Shown: one piece after another, positions 16,473 to 25,486 of the stretch | Position numbering within the stretch: position 1 is the first letter of the stretch | Layout: the number at the start of each line of letters is the position of its first letter | The notes under the pieces: generated by a model | The model's input: the letters and a program-made list of their open reading frames with translations, nothing else | The model's database searches: none | What the model was told of the DNA's origin: nothing | From: JBBDIP01 sp050260675 | Lineage (GTDB): Bacteria; Bacillota; Sulfobacillia; Fermentithermobacillales; Fermentithermobacillaceae | Direction: 5' to 3' | Length of the DNA: 64,000 nucleotides | Assembly: GCA_050260675.1 (NCBI GenBank) | Contig: JBLNCN010000010.1 | Coordinates: 248,001-312,000 of the forward strand | Translations under genes and position numbers: made by a program

Positions 16473-17297
16473 TTGTTGCCAGCCACTACTGTCGAAACTG
16501 CGCGCCAGACCATTGAGAAACTCGACCAGCCCGAAGGTAGCCGGATCAGCAAGGTGATCGCGGTGATGAGCGGAAAGGGCGGCGTCGGTAAGTCATCCGT
16601 CGCTGCGCTGCTCGCAACAGGATTGGCACGGGAAGGCTACTCCGTGGCTCTGTTGGACGCTGATGTCACGGGTCCCAGCATCCCGAAGCTTTTCGGGCTC
16701 CAGCGAAACAAGGCGTTCACTGACGATAGACTACTCCCAGAGAAGACACGGCTCGGCATACGAGTCATGTCCCTGAACCTTCTTCTTGATAGGGAGGACC
16801 TCCCTGTAGTATGGCGGGGTCCGCTGATCTCCAGCGCCGTCAAGCAGTTTTGGACTGACGTCGTATGGGGCAAAATCGACTACATGGTGATCGATCTTCC
16901 GCCGGGGACAGGTGACGTCTCTCTAACGGTACTCCAATCGTTGCCGGTCGACGGCGTTGTGGTGGTTACGACCCCTCAGGACCTGTCGCAGATGATCGTC
17001 CGTAAGTCGGTGAACATGGTCCGCATGCTGAACGTGCCGATCCTCGGCATTGTCGAGAATATGGCCTGGGTGAAGTGCGCCCATTGCGGAGAACGAATAG
17101 AGCCGTTTGGCTCAGTCGATGCGGCTGAAATGGCCGAACGGATGGACCTTCCGCTGCTTGGGGCTTTTCCGCTTGACCCACGGATCTCGGAAATGGGGGA
17201 CCATGGCGCAATTGAGGAATGCCGATCTCAGATGGGGGGAGAGCTTACGGCCCTGATTATGAAGAGACTGCCGGTCTCTGAAGCGGCGTCAGTCTGA
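16473..17297 (+). CDS. Mrp/NBP35-type Fe-S carrier P-loop ATPase
   Basis: A 274-residue P-loop NTPase with deviant Walker A GKGGVGKSS (about 33-41), DADVTGPSIPKLFG, and IDLPPGTGDVSLTV. A CxxC (KCAHCGE, about residue 200) is the site for bridging [4Fe-4S] binding in Mrp/ApbC/Nbp35 dimers. Known role: assembly and transfer of Fe-S clusters. It starts at TTG 16473 with GGGAG seven bases upstream, divergent from the DUF134 gene. The 3' end overlaps the convergent NapH-like gene by nine bases, so the two transcripts could be antisense at their ends. Confidence 0.9.
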   Translation: MLPATTVETARQTIEKLDQPEGSRISKVIAVMSGKGGVGKSSVAALLATGLAREGYSVALLDADVTGPSIPKLFGLQRNKAFTDDRLLPEKTRLGIRVMSLNLLLDREDLPVVWRGPLISSAVKQFWTDVVWGKIDYMVIDLPPGTGDVSLTVLQSLPVDGVVVVTTPQDLSQMIVRKSVNMVRMLNVPILGIVENMAWVKCAHCGERIEPFGSVDAAEMAERMDLPLLGAFPLDPRISEMGDHGAIEECRSQMGGELTALIMKRLPVSEAASV

Positions 17298-18035
17298 CCT
17301 AAAGCCCGTTTTCCTCATGAACCCCAGAGAAATGGCCTTCTGGCGGCAGCCATCAGCGCACTGCCCGCAGAGAATGCATTCGTCGTTCTCCATAAGGTTC
17401 TTTTCTACCATGGCCATGACGTCCAGGCTCATCGGACAATTCCTAGTGCACGTGCCGCATCCGGTGCACTTGGCTGGCTCAGCCGACAGGCGGAGCCCCG
17501 GAAGCTGCAGCGCGTTGCCGGCCCGGCGCCCCAGTATCATGAAGGGGGCCATCCAGCAGATGTAGTGACAGCTGGCCCTCCGACCCAAGAAGAGGGCAAG
17601 GCCGGCAAACAGCACGATGACCGTGTAATAGGTGGCATACATGGGGACGCTCGCGACTGAGATGCCGTGGTCCGTTGCATACAGGGGATCAACTGTCGTG
17701 AGCCCGCCCGCGGAGACTGCGGCCATGACGACGCCGGCAAGCCAGGGGACCCAGATGGCGTACTTGATGAGGTTCGCTCTTCCACCCTTCGCCCGAGCGT
17801 CGTTCACGGCGAAGCATGCTTCCTGAAGCCCGGCTCCCGGGCACAGCCAGCCGCAGAAGGCCCGGCCGAGCAGGAGCGATGAGATGAACATGGCCGCGAA
17901 GGCCAGGAAACTGCCGGTAACGATGCCCTGGAACGCTCCCTCGATGATGAGATACGGCGACATGTAGTCAAGAGTGACTGGGAAAAGCAGCAGCGCGGCA
18001 AGTATCAGTCCCTTGCGTATCCTCTGTCTCTTCAT
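17289..18035 (-). CDS. Membrane polyferredoxin, NapH/CcoG-like 4Fe-4S protein
   Basis: A 248-residue protein with four to five membrane helices and an LGRAFCGWLCPGAGLQE motif near residue 60, characteristic of NapH/CcoG/RdxA-type proteins. Two C-terminal ferredoxin motifs (CTGCGTCTRNCP and CILCGQCADGCR) bind two [4Fe-4S] clusters. Such proteins pass electrons from the membrane to reductases or maturation systems; the partner here is unknown. It overlaps the TetR gene by four bases and is probably controlled by it. Confidence 0.87.
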   Translation of the reverse strand: MKRQRIRKGLILAALLLFPVTLDYMSPYLIIEGAFQGIVTGSFLAFAAMFISSLLLGRAFCGWLCPGAGLQEACFAVNDARAKGGRANLIKYAIWVPWLAGVVMAAVSAGGLTTVDPLYATDHGISVASVPMYATYYTVIVLFAGLALFLGRRASCHYICWMAPFMILGRRAGNALQLPGLRLSAEPAKCTGCGTCTRNCPMSLDVMAMVEKNLMENDECILCGQCADGCRQKAISLGFMRKTGFRSD

Positions 18036-18694
18036 CTCGCCCGGACCTCCGATGCAGTCAGGTCTGTGCTCATGATGTCAAATGAGCCTCTTGGCAGGCC
18101 CAATACCTTCTCAATCAGCTCGCCAACCGTAAGCGCCGCCTCGAGCGCAGCGTTCTCGTCGGCAAATTGAGGGGTGTGGGTGTGCATGTATGAGCTTATG
18201 CCCATGAAGATGACCTCAACGATGCCCTTTATGTGCTCTAGCGGGGCGAAGGCGCCCTGCTCAATGCCTTCGGCCACTATCTCAGCGATAACAGGCGCAA
18301 ACAGGCGGAGCCTCATCTCATCGAACATGTAGTGGAACCGGCCAACTAAGTCTGGGTTGGAGGAACTCCCAAAGTAGCTTTCGACCAAGTACTTCGGGTC
18401 TGCCGGCGCAAAGAAGCCTCGCATCAGCCCTAGGAGCCTGGACAACGGATCCGGGCTCGGCCCACTCATGCGGCTAGCCATCTCAGCGAATGCGGCCCAG
18501 TTCCGCTCCAATATGGCCCTCATAGCGTCATCTTTGGATGCAAAGTAGTAGTAGAAGGTCCCCTGAGCCACTCCAAGAGATGCCACAATGTCGCTGACCT
18601 GCACATTCTCGAAGCCTCTTTCGCGAAACAGGCGCTCTGCGACGTCCAGGATCTCCTGGCGCCTCTCCTCAGGCTTTTTCGTGACTCTAGCCAT
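18032..18694 (-). CDS. TetR/AcrR-family repressor
   Basis: A 220-residue regulator. The N-terminal helix-turn-helix (RRQEILDVAERLFRERGFENVQVSDIVASLGVAQGTFYYYF) is typical TetR; the ligand-binding C-terminal part is not assignable to a known effector. Start ATG 18694 has AGGAGG six bases upstream. It is co-transcribed with the NapH-like polyferredoxin. A perfect 7-4-7 palindrome lies 28 bases upstream, consistent with autorepression. Confidence 0.9.
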   Translation of the reverse strand: MARVTKKPEERRQEILDVAERLFRERGFENVQVSDIVASLGVAQGTFYYYFASKDDAMRAILERNWAAFAEMASRMSGPSPDPLSRLLGLMRGFFAPADPKYLVESYFGSSSNPDLVGRFHYMFDEMRLRLFAPVIAEIVAEGIEQGAFAPLEHIKGIVEVIFMGISSYMHTHTPQFADENAALEAALTVGELIEKVLGLPRGSFDIMSTDLTASEVRAR

Positions 18695-18721
18695 CTCCAA
18701 CCTCCTGGCAAGATGCATTTG

Positions 18722-18739
18722 CTGACTGACACCAGTCAG
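18722..18739. promoter_or_regulatory. TetR-family operator
   Basis: CTGACTG-ACAC-CAGTCAG is a perfect inverted repeat directly upstream of the tetR-type gene. The TGACTG/CAGTCA form is common for AcrR/FadR-like TetR sites. Position implies autoregulation of tetR and the polyferredoxin gene. Confidence 0.7.
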
Positions 18740-18878
18740 TTAAAGGATACTGCATGAGGGGCATCATGGCAAGTCGTGGAGTCCCAGACATCGCGCCGCT
18801 GCTGCGGCCGGGACGTAGGAGCGAATAGTCCGATACCCCATACATTATGTGGAGCGACTTTGAGAGTGGGGGATGTAC

Positions 18879-19475
18879 ATGTCCGTTCCTACGGACGGGG
18901 CGGAGGCCAGGTTCCTCTTTCGCCGAAGGCGCAGGATTAGCGAGGCCGAACTTGAGTTGAACAACCTCATGCGGCTCCTGTGGGAGCAGCACACGGCCTG
19001 GACCAGGATGACAATCAATGCCAGCGTCTTCGGAACCCCGGATCAGCAAGCGGTTACGGCGCGGCTACTTCGAAACCCGACTAACTTTGCAAGGGCGCTG
19101 GAGCCCTTGTACGGCAGGGCAATCGCCTCCGAGTTTGAGCGGCTGCTAAGAGATCACCTGGTTATCGCGGCGGAGTTGGTCACGGCTGCAAAGGCGGGCG
19201 ATACCCAGGCTGCAGCTGATGCTGAGGTGCGGTGGTACCAGAACGCCGATCAGATTGCAGCCTTGCTGGGGAGGATCAATCCCTTCTGGTCCGAGGCCGA
19301 GTGGAGGGCTATGCTGCATGAGCACTTGAGGAACGTGAAGGGTGAGGCAGTTGCCCTCCTGAACAGCCAGTTCGAGCTGAGCACCAGGGTCTATGACGAG
19401 GCAGAGAGACAGGCCCTCATGATGGCCGATGAGTTGACCAGGGGCATCGTGAGGCAGTTCCCGAGAAAGTTCTAA
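18879..19475 (+). CDS. Conserved unknown protein, all-helical
   Basis: About 198 residues, no signal peptide, predicted almost wholly helical. From family memory it resembles a widespread Bacillota family with the pattern LLWEQHxAWTRMTI, RDHLVIAAELV, WYQNADQIAALLGRINPFW and RQALMMADELTRGIVRQFP, often mislabelled acetylglutamate kinase in databases; none of the kinase motifs is present. Function unknown. ATG 18879 is chosen since GGGGG lies seven bases upstream; ATG 18873 is too close to that site. Transcribed away from the tetR gene and followed by a small lipoprotein gene. Confidence 0.8.
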   Translation: MSVPTDGAEARFLFRRRRRISEAELELNNLMRLLWEQHTAWTRMTINASVFGTPDQQAVTARLLRNPTNFARALEPLYGRAIASEFERLLRDHLVIAAELVTAAKAGDTQAAADAEVRWYQNADQIAALLGRINPFWSEAEWRAMLHEHLRNVKGEAVALLNSQFELSTRVYDEAERQALMMADELTRGIVRQFPRKF

Positions 19476-19542
19476 GAGGTCAGACCCACCAGGCGAGTAT
19501 CAGTACAGTAGAGATGAGACTTGTCGCACTGGAGGGTCGCAG

Positions 19543-19848
19543 ATGAGCAGGAGGGCTCTCACTATCATCCTTGTAGTCGCGGCGTTGGGCGTCGCGGCAT
19601 CCGGCTGCCTTCCTGGGGACGGGACGTCGACACCGTCAAAGCCGGCCGGGTTTTTCTGGGGTATCTGGCACGGTTGGATGGCCCCCATATCTTTGATCGG
19701 AGAGATTGTCTTTAACAGGGGACTCCACATCTACGAGTCGTACAACGTGGGATGGGCGTACGACCTGGGGTATTACATGGCCGTGATCAGCGGATTTGGG
19801 GGCCTTTCCCTCGTGCGTCGCAGGAGTTCTCATGACCGGCGGCGATAA
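19543..19848 (+). CDS. Small conserved lipoprotein/membrane protein
   Basis: A 101-residue protein. Residues 1-20 form a signal sequence ending in a lipobox-like VAASGC (Cys about 22). The body holds FFWGIWHGWMAPISLIGEIVF, NVGWAYDLGYYMAVISGFGGLSL, two hydrophobic segments seen in a small Clostridia/Bacillota family of unknown function, followed by a positive tail. It may be a lipid-anchored protein with a C-terminal membrane helix. The preceding start region has GGAGGGTCGCAG, giving good spacing to ATG 19543. Confidence 0.7.
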   Translation: MSRRALTIILVVAALGVAASGCLPGDGTSTPSKPAGFFWGIWHGWMAPISLIGEIVFNRGLHIYESYNVGWAYDLGYYMAVISGFGGLSLVRRRSSHDRRR

Positions 19849-19878
19849 CAGGAAACGCCTGCGGCGGGCGGATAATCG

Positions 19879-20706
19879 CTAGAGCTTCTGGCAGCCTGGG
19901 CAGTAGTAGATGGCGCCGCCGAGATAGGACTCCTTTCCGATGTCCGACCCGCACTCCGGACAAGGCTGGCCGGCGGTGTTCTTGCTGAGCACCGTGTGGT
20001 AGCCGCCCGGTTTTCCGAACAGGTCCTTTTCGGTGTCTCGACCGCCTCGTTCAGCCATGTCCGCGACCACGGACTTGACCGCGTCGAACATCGCGGTCAG
20101 TTCCTCTGCCGATAGGGTTGCCATCTTGCGCTTCGGGTGGATCCTAGCGGTCCAGAGGACATCCTGCAGCACGCCGTTTCCGAACCCGGGGATGCGCTGG
20201 TCGGTAGCAAGGAACGCTTTCGCCGACAACTTCTCCGGATCTACCCCTGTGAGCAGACCATTAAAGTAGGCTCGGTCGAAGGCATCGTCCAGGGGGGTAG
20301 GAGACGGGTTCAGATAGCACTGCACCGGGACGCCGGCACTCTCATCTCCGGTCTTGTAGCAGAACATGCCGCCCCACATCTGGACGGTGCAAGTCAACGC
20401 TGATTCATCTTCGAACCGGACAAGAAGCTGGTGCTTCTCAGGTAGTTTGGCGCCCGGCCCATGGTAGCGGATGGGTGTCGATATCAGAAGCGTCATGTCG
20501 CCAGCAAAGATCCGGACATTGCCGCTGAACACCTCGGCTCCGGAAATCTGTCTCCCCTCAAGCCGTTCGTTGTATGTGCTGGGGTCTCCCGTGTACCAGG
20601 CGAAGCTGTGAGGGGCGTGGCCGGCCTCGGCGCCGGCAATCCTTTTTCCGACGAGCGTCCGGTTTATCTGTTCCGCCAGGACAAACGCTTCAGGGATCTC
20701 GATCAT
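19879..20706 (-). CDS. Fpg/Nei-like DNA glycosylase with displaced N-terminal Pro-Glu
   Basis: A 275-residue H2TH-type glycosylase. H2TH region: FLATDQRIPGFGNGVLQDVLWTARIHPKRK (about 180-210). C-terminal zinc finger: CPECG...YYCPGCQ. In canonical Fpg/Nei the mature protein begins Pro1-Glu2 and Pro1 is the nucleophile. Here the protein starts MIEIPEA, so the Pro-Glu pair is at residues 5-6 and no start codon exists next to it. ATG 20706 has a good GGAGGG site. The zinc-finger arginine that contacts DNA in Fpg is also absent (GGAIYYC). Repair function or specificity may differ; a related clade with the same N-terminus is known to me from Clostridia. Confidence 0.82.
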   Translation of the reverse strand: MIEIPEAFVLAEQINRTLVGKRIAGAEAGHAPHSFAWYTGDPSTYNERLEGRQISGAEVFSGNVRIFAGDMTLLISTPIRYHGPGAKLPEKHQLLVRFEDESALTCTVQMWGGMFCYKTGDESAGVPVQCYLNPSPTPLDDAFDRAYFNGLLTGVDPEKLSAKAFLATDQRIPGFGNGVLQDVLWTARIHPKRKMATLSAEELTAMFDAVKSVVADMAERGGRDTEKDLFGKPGGYHTVLSKNTAGQPCPECGSDIGKESYLGGAIYYCPGCQKL

Positions 20707-20772
20707 GCCAGACCCTCCAGTCTGATGAAGGACCGGCATCCCTACGGGGCGCCGGCCCTAGCTGTATCTCTC

Positions 20773-22068
20773 CTATTTGCCCGAGATGGTTACCCCGGAG
20801 ACCGCAACCCAAGGGCTCACGTCGTAGCCAAAGTTCACTCTCTCGCGTGAGACGGCTTTCACATTCCGCAGCATCTCTGCGAAATTGCCCGATACCATGG
20901 TCTCGCTTACAGGGTACTTGATCTCGCCGTCTTCGATTAGGTAGCTGTTCTTGGCGACTCCCGCGAAGTCCCCGGTATTGCTGGGACGGCCGCCGGAGAA
21001 CCGCGCCATCAGCAGGCCCCTCTTGATTCCCTTCACCATGTCGCTGAAGGATGTGTTACCGGGGTCCACCACCGTCCCGTTCCCTTCATTCAGCGCCCGC
21101 GCTTTGCCGGTCTTTCGGGATCCATAGAGGCTCAGTAGGTGGCTCTTGAGGACCCCTTTGTCCACGAACGTGGCGTCCTTTGCGGCGTAGCCGTCGCGCG
21201 TGACAAACCACTTCTCTGCGAGATCATCTGAGGCTGGCTGCCCATGGATGCTGAGCAGGGGACTGGCGACTTGCCTGCCCAGACTCTCTTTGTAGATGCT
21301 TGTACCGGAGATCATGGGTCCGTCGGAAAGCGAGTAGAACAGGAACTGCAGCAGATCCCCCAGACACTCCGGAGTGTAGATGACGTCCCCCACAAACTTG
21401 CCCTCGAGAGGGCGCGTCTCGATCTGCTCGCCGGACTGCCTCAGCAATTCTGCGAGAGACCCACACGATAGAAGGTCCCTGTCCAGGTCCTTGAGCGAAA
21501 GCGCCACGTAGTTGAAGGACGACGTCTTATCGCCCTCTCTGGATGAGAACATCGTGATCGCGTGGTAGACCCCGGTGGAACTCACAAAGTCCACGCCGTT
21601 GGAGTTCAGGAACCAGGTCCTGGTCCGGGTGAAGTCCAGTATCGCTTGTTGCACTACCGCTTTAGGGAAGCGGGACTTGACCTCCCGCAGAAGCTCGTTC
21701 AGGCGGAAATGCATCCTGTCCAGATCCGGAGACTCACTTCCCGAAGAGAACTCCGCGCTCGGCTGAGACTCAGCTATGTCATGAGCCTCGTCCGGCTGTG
21801 CAGCGGACGCGATCCCCAGAACGTCAGAGGCTGCCTTATCCAGCGAATCCACGTCTCTCCGGTTGGCGATGCTTTGACCCTTCCGGTTGTCCTTGATCGC
21901 CGTGAGCGCAACCCGGGTATCGAAGGTGGTGCGAAGCAGGCTGATTTCGCCCGAATCCACGTTCATCTCATGTTTGTCAGTCAGGGTGAGGCTGCACTGG
22001 GCCTTGTCGGCCCCGGCCTTCAGCAGCGCCTCCAGGCCGTACTTCGCACTCTGCCTGGGATCTGTCAT
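20773..22068 (-). CDS. pmbA: TldE/PmbA-type subunit of the TldD-TldE metalloprotease
   Basis: A 431-residue PmbA/TldE-like protein without the zinc HExxxH, as usual for this subunit. Family landmarks: LLKAGADKAQCSLT at the N-terminus, EGKFVGDVIYTPECLGDLL in the middle, and the C-terminal GNFAEMLRNV. It forms a heterodimeric protease with TldD that digests unfolded peptides and matures some RiPPs such as microcin B17. Its start lies one base after the tldD stop, so both are made from one transcript. No RiPP precursor is visible nearby. Confidence 0.9.
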   Translation of the reverse strand: MTDPRQSAKYGLEALLKAGADKAQCSLTLTDKHEMNVDSGEISLLRTTFDTRVALTAIKDNRKGQSIANRRDVDSLDKAASDVLGIASAAQPDEAHDIAESQPSAEFSSGSESPDLDRMHFRLNELLREVKSRFPKAVVQQAILDFTRTRTWFLNSNGVDFVSSTGVYHAITMFSSREGDKTSSFNYVALSLKDLDRDLLSCGSLAELLRQSGEQIETRPLEGKFVGDVIYTPECLGDLLQFLFYSLSDGPMISGTSIYKESLGRQVASPLLSIHGQPASDDLAEKWFVTRDGYAAKDATFVDKGVLKSHLLSLYGSRKTGKARALNEGNGTVVDPGNTSFSDMVKGIKRGLLMARFSGGRPSNTGDFAGVAKNSYLIEDGEIKYPVSETMVSGNFAEMLRNVKAVSRERVNFGYDVSPWVAVSGVTISGK

Positions 22069-22069
22069 G

Positions 22070-23449
22070 TTACCTGCCTCCTATACTGACCTTGCACTTG
22101 ATGGCCGGGCCGCCCATACCGACGGGGATGGCTTGCTTCTTGCCGCACATGCCGGCGCAGGTCCACTTCATCTCGTTGGACACCATAGTGACGGTGCGCA
22201 ACACGTCGAAAGCAACCCCGGAGATCGTGGTGTCCTTGATAGCGCGGCCGAGTTTGCCGTTTCTTATTTCGTAGCCGAGCATCACGCCGAACATGAACTC
22301 GCTAGTGGAGTCGGCCTGCCCGTTTGTGGGCCTGACCAGGTAATAGCCTTTGTCTACCGACCCGATCATCTCTTCCAGGGTGCTCGTACCCGGAACGATC
22401 GCGGTGTTTCGCATTCTGATGAGGGGCTCATCGGAGAATTGATAGGCTCGAGCGTTGCCAGTCGGTGCGATGCCGAACAGGGCGGCGCTTTCCTTGCTGT
22501 GCATGTATCCCTTCAGAATTCCCTTATCGATAATGACCGCGTCTTCGGCCTTTGTCCCCTCGTCATCTATATAGACCGGGACAGGGCATATCTTGCCGCC
22601 AAACTCGTTGGCGAAGTCAACCAGAGTCACGAGTTCGCTTGCGGCGACCTTACCCAGTAGGGGCCCCGCGACCGAGCCGCCCATAACCAAGTCCGCTTCC
22701 GCCGTGTGGCCTATGGCCTCGTGGGCCAGGATCCCGGCGAGGTCGGCGTCAAGGACGCACGTCTGTAGCCCCGCCTCCGCGTACACGCCGTCGCTCTTGC
22801 GCGCGACATGCTCGTAGACTTCCTCGATCCCTTCGTAGAGGGCGGAGGGCTCGCTGAACACGTCCTCGAATTGTCCCAGCCCGCCGAAGGACTTGTAGAG
22901 GTCTACCGGCTGGCCGTCCTTCTCAATCGAAAGCGAGACGCTCACGATGCTCCGGGGGATCATGGAGTGTGAATAGGAGCCGTCGGACGTAAGCAGGGTC
23001 TTCTCCATATCGAGACAGTTTAGGTTCACGGTCCGGCTGGCCAGCTTGGGGTACTTTGCGACGATATGAGCGTCGACTTCCCTTGCGAAGTCCGCTAACG
23101 CTTTCTGACTAAACCTGGGTTTCTTGGTGGAGAAGTCGTTGACCGATTCCGCCGCGACCACGGGAAGAGGCTTCTTGCCCTTGTGCTCCCGGGAATCCAG
23201 GAAAGCCGCGTTGGCGGTAGCCGCCTCCAGCACGGCCTTTACCGACTCGGGCGTTGTATCGGGGTTGGAAGAGAAGCCCCATGACCCGTTCATGTAGACC
23301 CTGGCGGATATGCCGCTGGTGGAGGTACGGGAGTTGGTAGTGTTGTTCCCCTTGACGAAAGTGACCTGGACACTCCGGTTTTCCTGCGCCCGCAGCTCGG
23401 TGTAGGCCCGGAAGAGGCCTGCGAACCGGCGCAGATCGGTGTTGGACAA
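22070..23449 (-). CDS. tldD: TldD zinc metalloprotease subunit
   Basis: A 459-residue protein carrying the catalytic HEAIGHTAEAD motif (HExxxH, about residue 238-248) that binds zinc with a downstream cysteine. Start is TTG 23449 with GGAGGAG six bases upstream. Known role: with TldE, an ATP-independent processive protease for unfolded polypeptides. The operon tldD-tldE is complete; flanking genes (fpg-like and pepF) are unrelated by function except that pepF is also a peptidase. Confidence 0.92.
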   Translation of the reverse strand: MSNTDLRRFAGLFRAYTELRAQENRSVQVTFVKGNNTTNSRTSTSGISARVYMNGSWGFSSNPDTTPESVKAVLEAATANAAFLDSREHKGKKPLPVVAAESVNDFSTKKPRFSQKALADFAREVDAHIVAKYPKLASRTVNLNCLDMEKTLLTSDGSYSHSMIPRSIVSVSLSIEKDGQPVDLYKSFGGLGQFEDVFSEPSALYEGIEEVYEHVARKSDGVYAEAGLQTCVLDADLAGILAHEAIGHTAEADLVMGGSVAGPLLGKVAASELVTLVDFANEFGGKICPVPVYIDDEGTKAEDAVIIDKGILKGYMHSKESAALFGIAPTGNARAYQFSDEPLIRMRNTAIVPGTSTLEEMIGSVDKGYYLVRPTNGQADSTSEFMFGVMLGYEIRNGKLGRAIKDTTISGVAFDVLRTVTMVSNEMKWTCAGMCGKKQAIPVGMGGPAIKCKVSIGGR

Positions 23450-23572
23450 GGCTTACTCCTCCCCAATCCGAGAGTTGGACACGCACCCGGGGTTGACATC
23501 ACTGGGATAATACCAACTATTGGAACTCCCAGTCAAACGCTCTGACAGGGACGATGCCTGCCGGCTTAAACA

Positions 23573-23600
23573 AGGCGCCCCCGACGAAACGGGGGCGCCT
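23573..23600 (-). terminator. Rho-independent terminator of pepF (first copy)
   Basis: Perfect 11-bp stem AGGCGCCCCCG / CGGGGGCGCCT with a 6-base loop, 43 bases downstream of the pepF stop on the minus strand. It is followed by TTGTTT on that strand. Confidence 0.85.
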
Positions 23601-23642
23601 GACCTGACCTCGGAAAGGGGGGCTAGCCGCCCCTCGCTTTCT

Positions 23643-25433
23643 CTATTCGAAGCTCTTTATGACCTCGTCGATCATGGACCCGACGTGGGCAACTGCCGCC
23701 TTTATCGGATCCGGTTTCGACATGTCGACCCCAGCCATCTTGGCCAGCTCCAGCGGTTTCTTTGTGCCGCCTGCCTTCAGGACGTTCACCCATCTCTCAG
23801 CGGCAGGCTTGCCTTCGTGGACGATGTTCATGGCGACCATAGTCCCGATGGTCAGTCCCGCTGAGTAGGAGTAGGGGTACAGGCCGCGGTAGTAATGGGA
23901 TTGCCGCATCCACACCGTCCGCGCGGTATCGTCGATCTCAACCATCCCGCCCCAGAACTGGTCCAGGATTTCTCCCTGGAGTTTGTTCAGCACAGCGGCG
24001 GTAATAGGCTGGCCCTTTTCCGCCATGGCGTAAGCCCTGCGCTGGAGTTCGCCCTCGATCAGATGGCGGACCATGTTGTGGTGGTAGCTCTTGATGAACT
24101 GCAGGAGCAGCCAGCGTCGAGTACGCACGTCTTTCGTGTTGGAGAGGATGTAGTTCCCCACGATTATCTCATTGGCCGTGGACGGGGCCTCGATGAAGAA
24201 CATGGTAGGCCTGGTGTTGGCCAGTCTCTGATACCGCTGAGACAGGACGCCCTGTCCGGCATGCCCCAGTTCGTGGGAAAGCGTCACGGCGCTGCGCAGG
24301 CTATCGGTCCAGGTCATGGAGATATAGGGGTGGACGCCGTAGACTGAACTGCAGAACGCGCCTGTCTGCTTGCCGATGTTGTCTGCGAGGTCAACCCAGC
24401 GGTTCTTCAGGCCGTCCGCCATGATGGCGGTGTACTCCGGGCCGAGCACCGAGAGACCGTTCAGGATTATCTCGGAACCCTCTTTGAACGTGGTTGGGAC
24501 TTCGAAATCCGGGTCCAGCGGCGCCTCGATGTCGGAATAGAGGATCTTGTCCAGTCCCAGAACCTTCTTGCGGAGCTGCAAGAGGCGTCTCATATGGACG
24601 GAGAGCTCGCTCAGGATGATGTCGTGCAGGTTGTTGTAGATATCAATCGTGACTTCCTGGCGGTCCAACAGCATGTGGATCGCGGACGGGAACCTGCGCA
24701 GTTTGGCCGTCACTACGTTCTTCTTGACCTCGGCGCCCCATGCTGTGCCGTAAGTATTCTGGTAGGCCTTTAGGACCTTGCCGTGCGCGAAGTGGGCGTT
24801 CCTGCGGAGGACCGGGTCCGCGGCTCCCTCGTACCGTCCCAGCGTCATGGGCAACTTGTTGCCCTTGCTGTCTTCAACCGGCTCCCAAGGAATATCTGCG
24901 GCTCTTGACCGCTCGTAGATGCGCGCAGGAGCGTTCAGGACTTCGCTCAGAGCCGCAAGGATCATCTCGGATTCCGGCTGCAGCAGGTGGGGCTTATCCT
25001 CGATCATCTTCTCTATGGTGATGCGGAACGGCTCAAGCCCCGGTTCCTCATCCAGGTACTTCTTCAGCGTTCCTTCGGGCAGAGCAAGAGCCTCAGACTG
25101 TATGAAGGAGGTCTCTGACTGGATGCTTGCCATTAGCCCTCCAGCCTTGCCGGCCATGGCCTGGAACGCCGGGTTGGTGCCGTCCGAGGAGTTGTTCAGG
25201 GAAGCGTATGCGGTTACTTTGGCCAGGCGCTTCTGCAGCGCCTCCTGGGCCAGGAGGCAGTCGAGGAGCACCTTGGCTCCTTCGCCCAGCCTGCCTTTGA
25301 ACTTCGTGACTGTGCCGACCATACCTGAGACGGCGTTGAACTCAGCTTCCCACTCCTCAACTGAACCGTAGATATCGGCGAGGTTCCATGTCAGCTCGAC
25401 GGGGACTTCGGAACGCGTGAGACGCTTCTGCAT
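23643..25433 (-). CDS. pepF: Oligoendopeptidase F (M3 family), copy 1
   Basis: A 596-residue cytoplasmic M3 peptidase with the zinc motif HELGH (SHELGHAGQG, about residue 390) and the C-terminal SYSAGLTIGTMVAMNI. Start ATG 25433 has GAGGAGG six bases upstream; the frame extending to 25490 would overlap dapB. Known role: hydrolysis of 7-17-residue peptides. It follows dapB by 53 bases on the same strand. A closely similar paralogue (28155-29957) lies about 2.7 kb away in the opposite direction; both begin QKRLTRSEVPVELTW. Confidence 0.93.
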   Translation of the reverse strand: MQKRLTRSEVPVELTWNLADIYGSVEEWEAEFNAVSGMVGTVTKFKGRLGEGAKVLLDCLLAQEALQKRLAKVTAYASLNNSSDGTNPAFQAMAGKAGGLMASIQSETSFIQSEALALPEGTLKKYLDEEPGLEPFRITIEKMIEDKPHLLQPESEMILAALSEVLNAPARIYERSRAADIPWEPVEDSKGNKLPMTLGRYEGAADPVLRRNAHFAHGKVLKAYQNTYGTAWGAEVKKNVVTAKLRRFPSAIHMLLDRQEVTIDIYNNLHDIILSELSVHMRRLLQLRKKVLGLDKILYSDIEAPLDPDFEVPTTFKEGSEIILNGLSVLGPEYTAIMADGLKNRWVDLADNIGKQTGAFCSSVYGVHPYISMTWTDSLRSAVTLSHELGHAGQGVLSQRYQRLANTRPTMFFIEAPSTANEIIVGNYILSNTKDVRTRRWLLLQFIKSYHHNMVRHLIEGELQRRAYAMAEKGQPITAAVLNKLQGEILDQFWGGMVEIDDTARTVWMRQSHYYRGLYPYSYSAGLTIGTMVAMNIVHEGKPAAERWVNVLKAGGTKKPLELAKMAGVDMSKPDPIKAAVAHVGSMIDEVIKSFE

Positions 25434-25486
25434 TGCGATCCTCCTCAATGGATCAAGTATCGCAAGGTAGTTCGAGACTCGAACGG

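Noticed and set aside
18879..19475. Acetylglutamate kinase
   Set aside because: The label circulates for this family, but the amino-acid-kinase glycine-rich and nucleotide motifs are absent.
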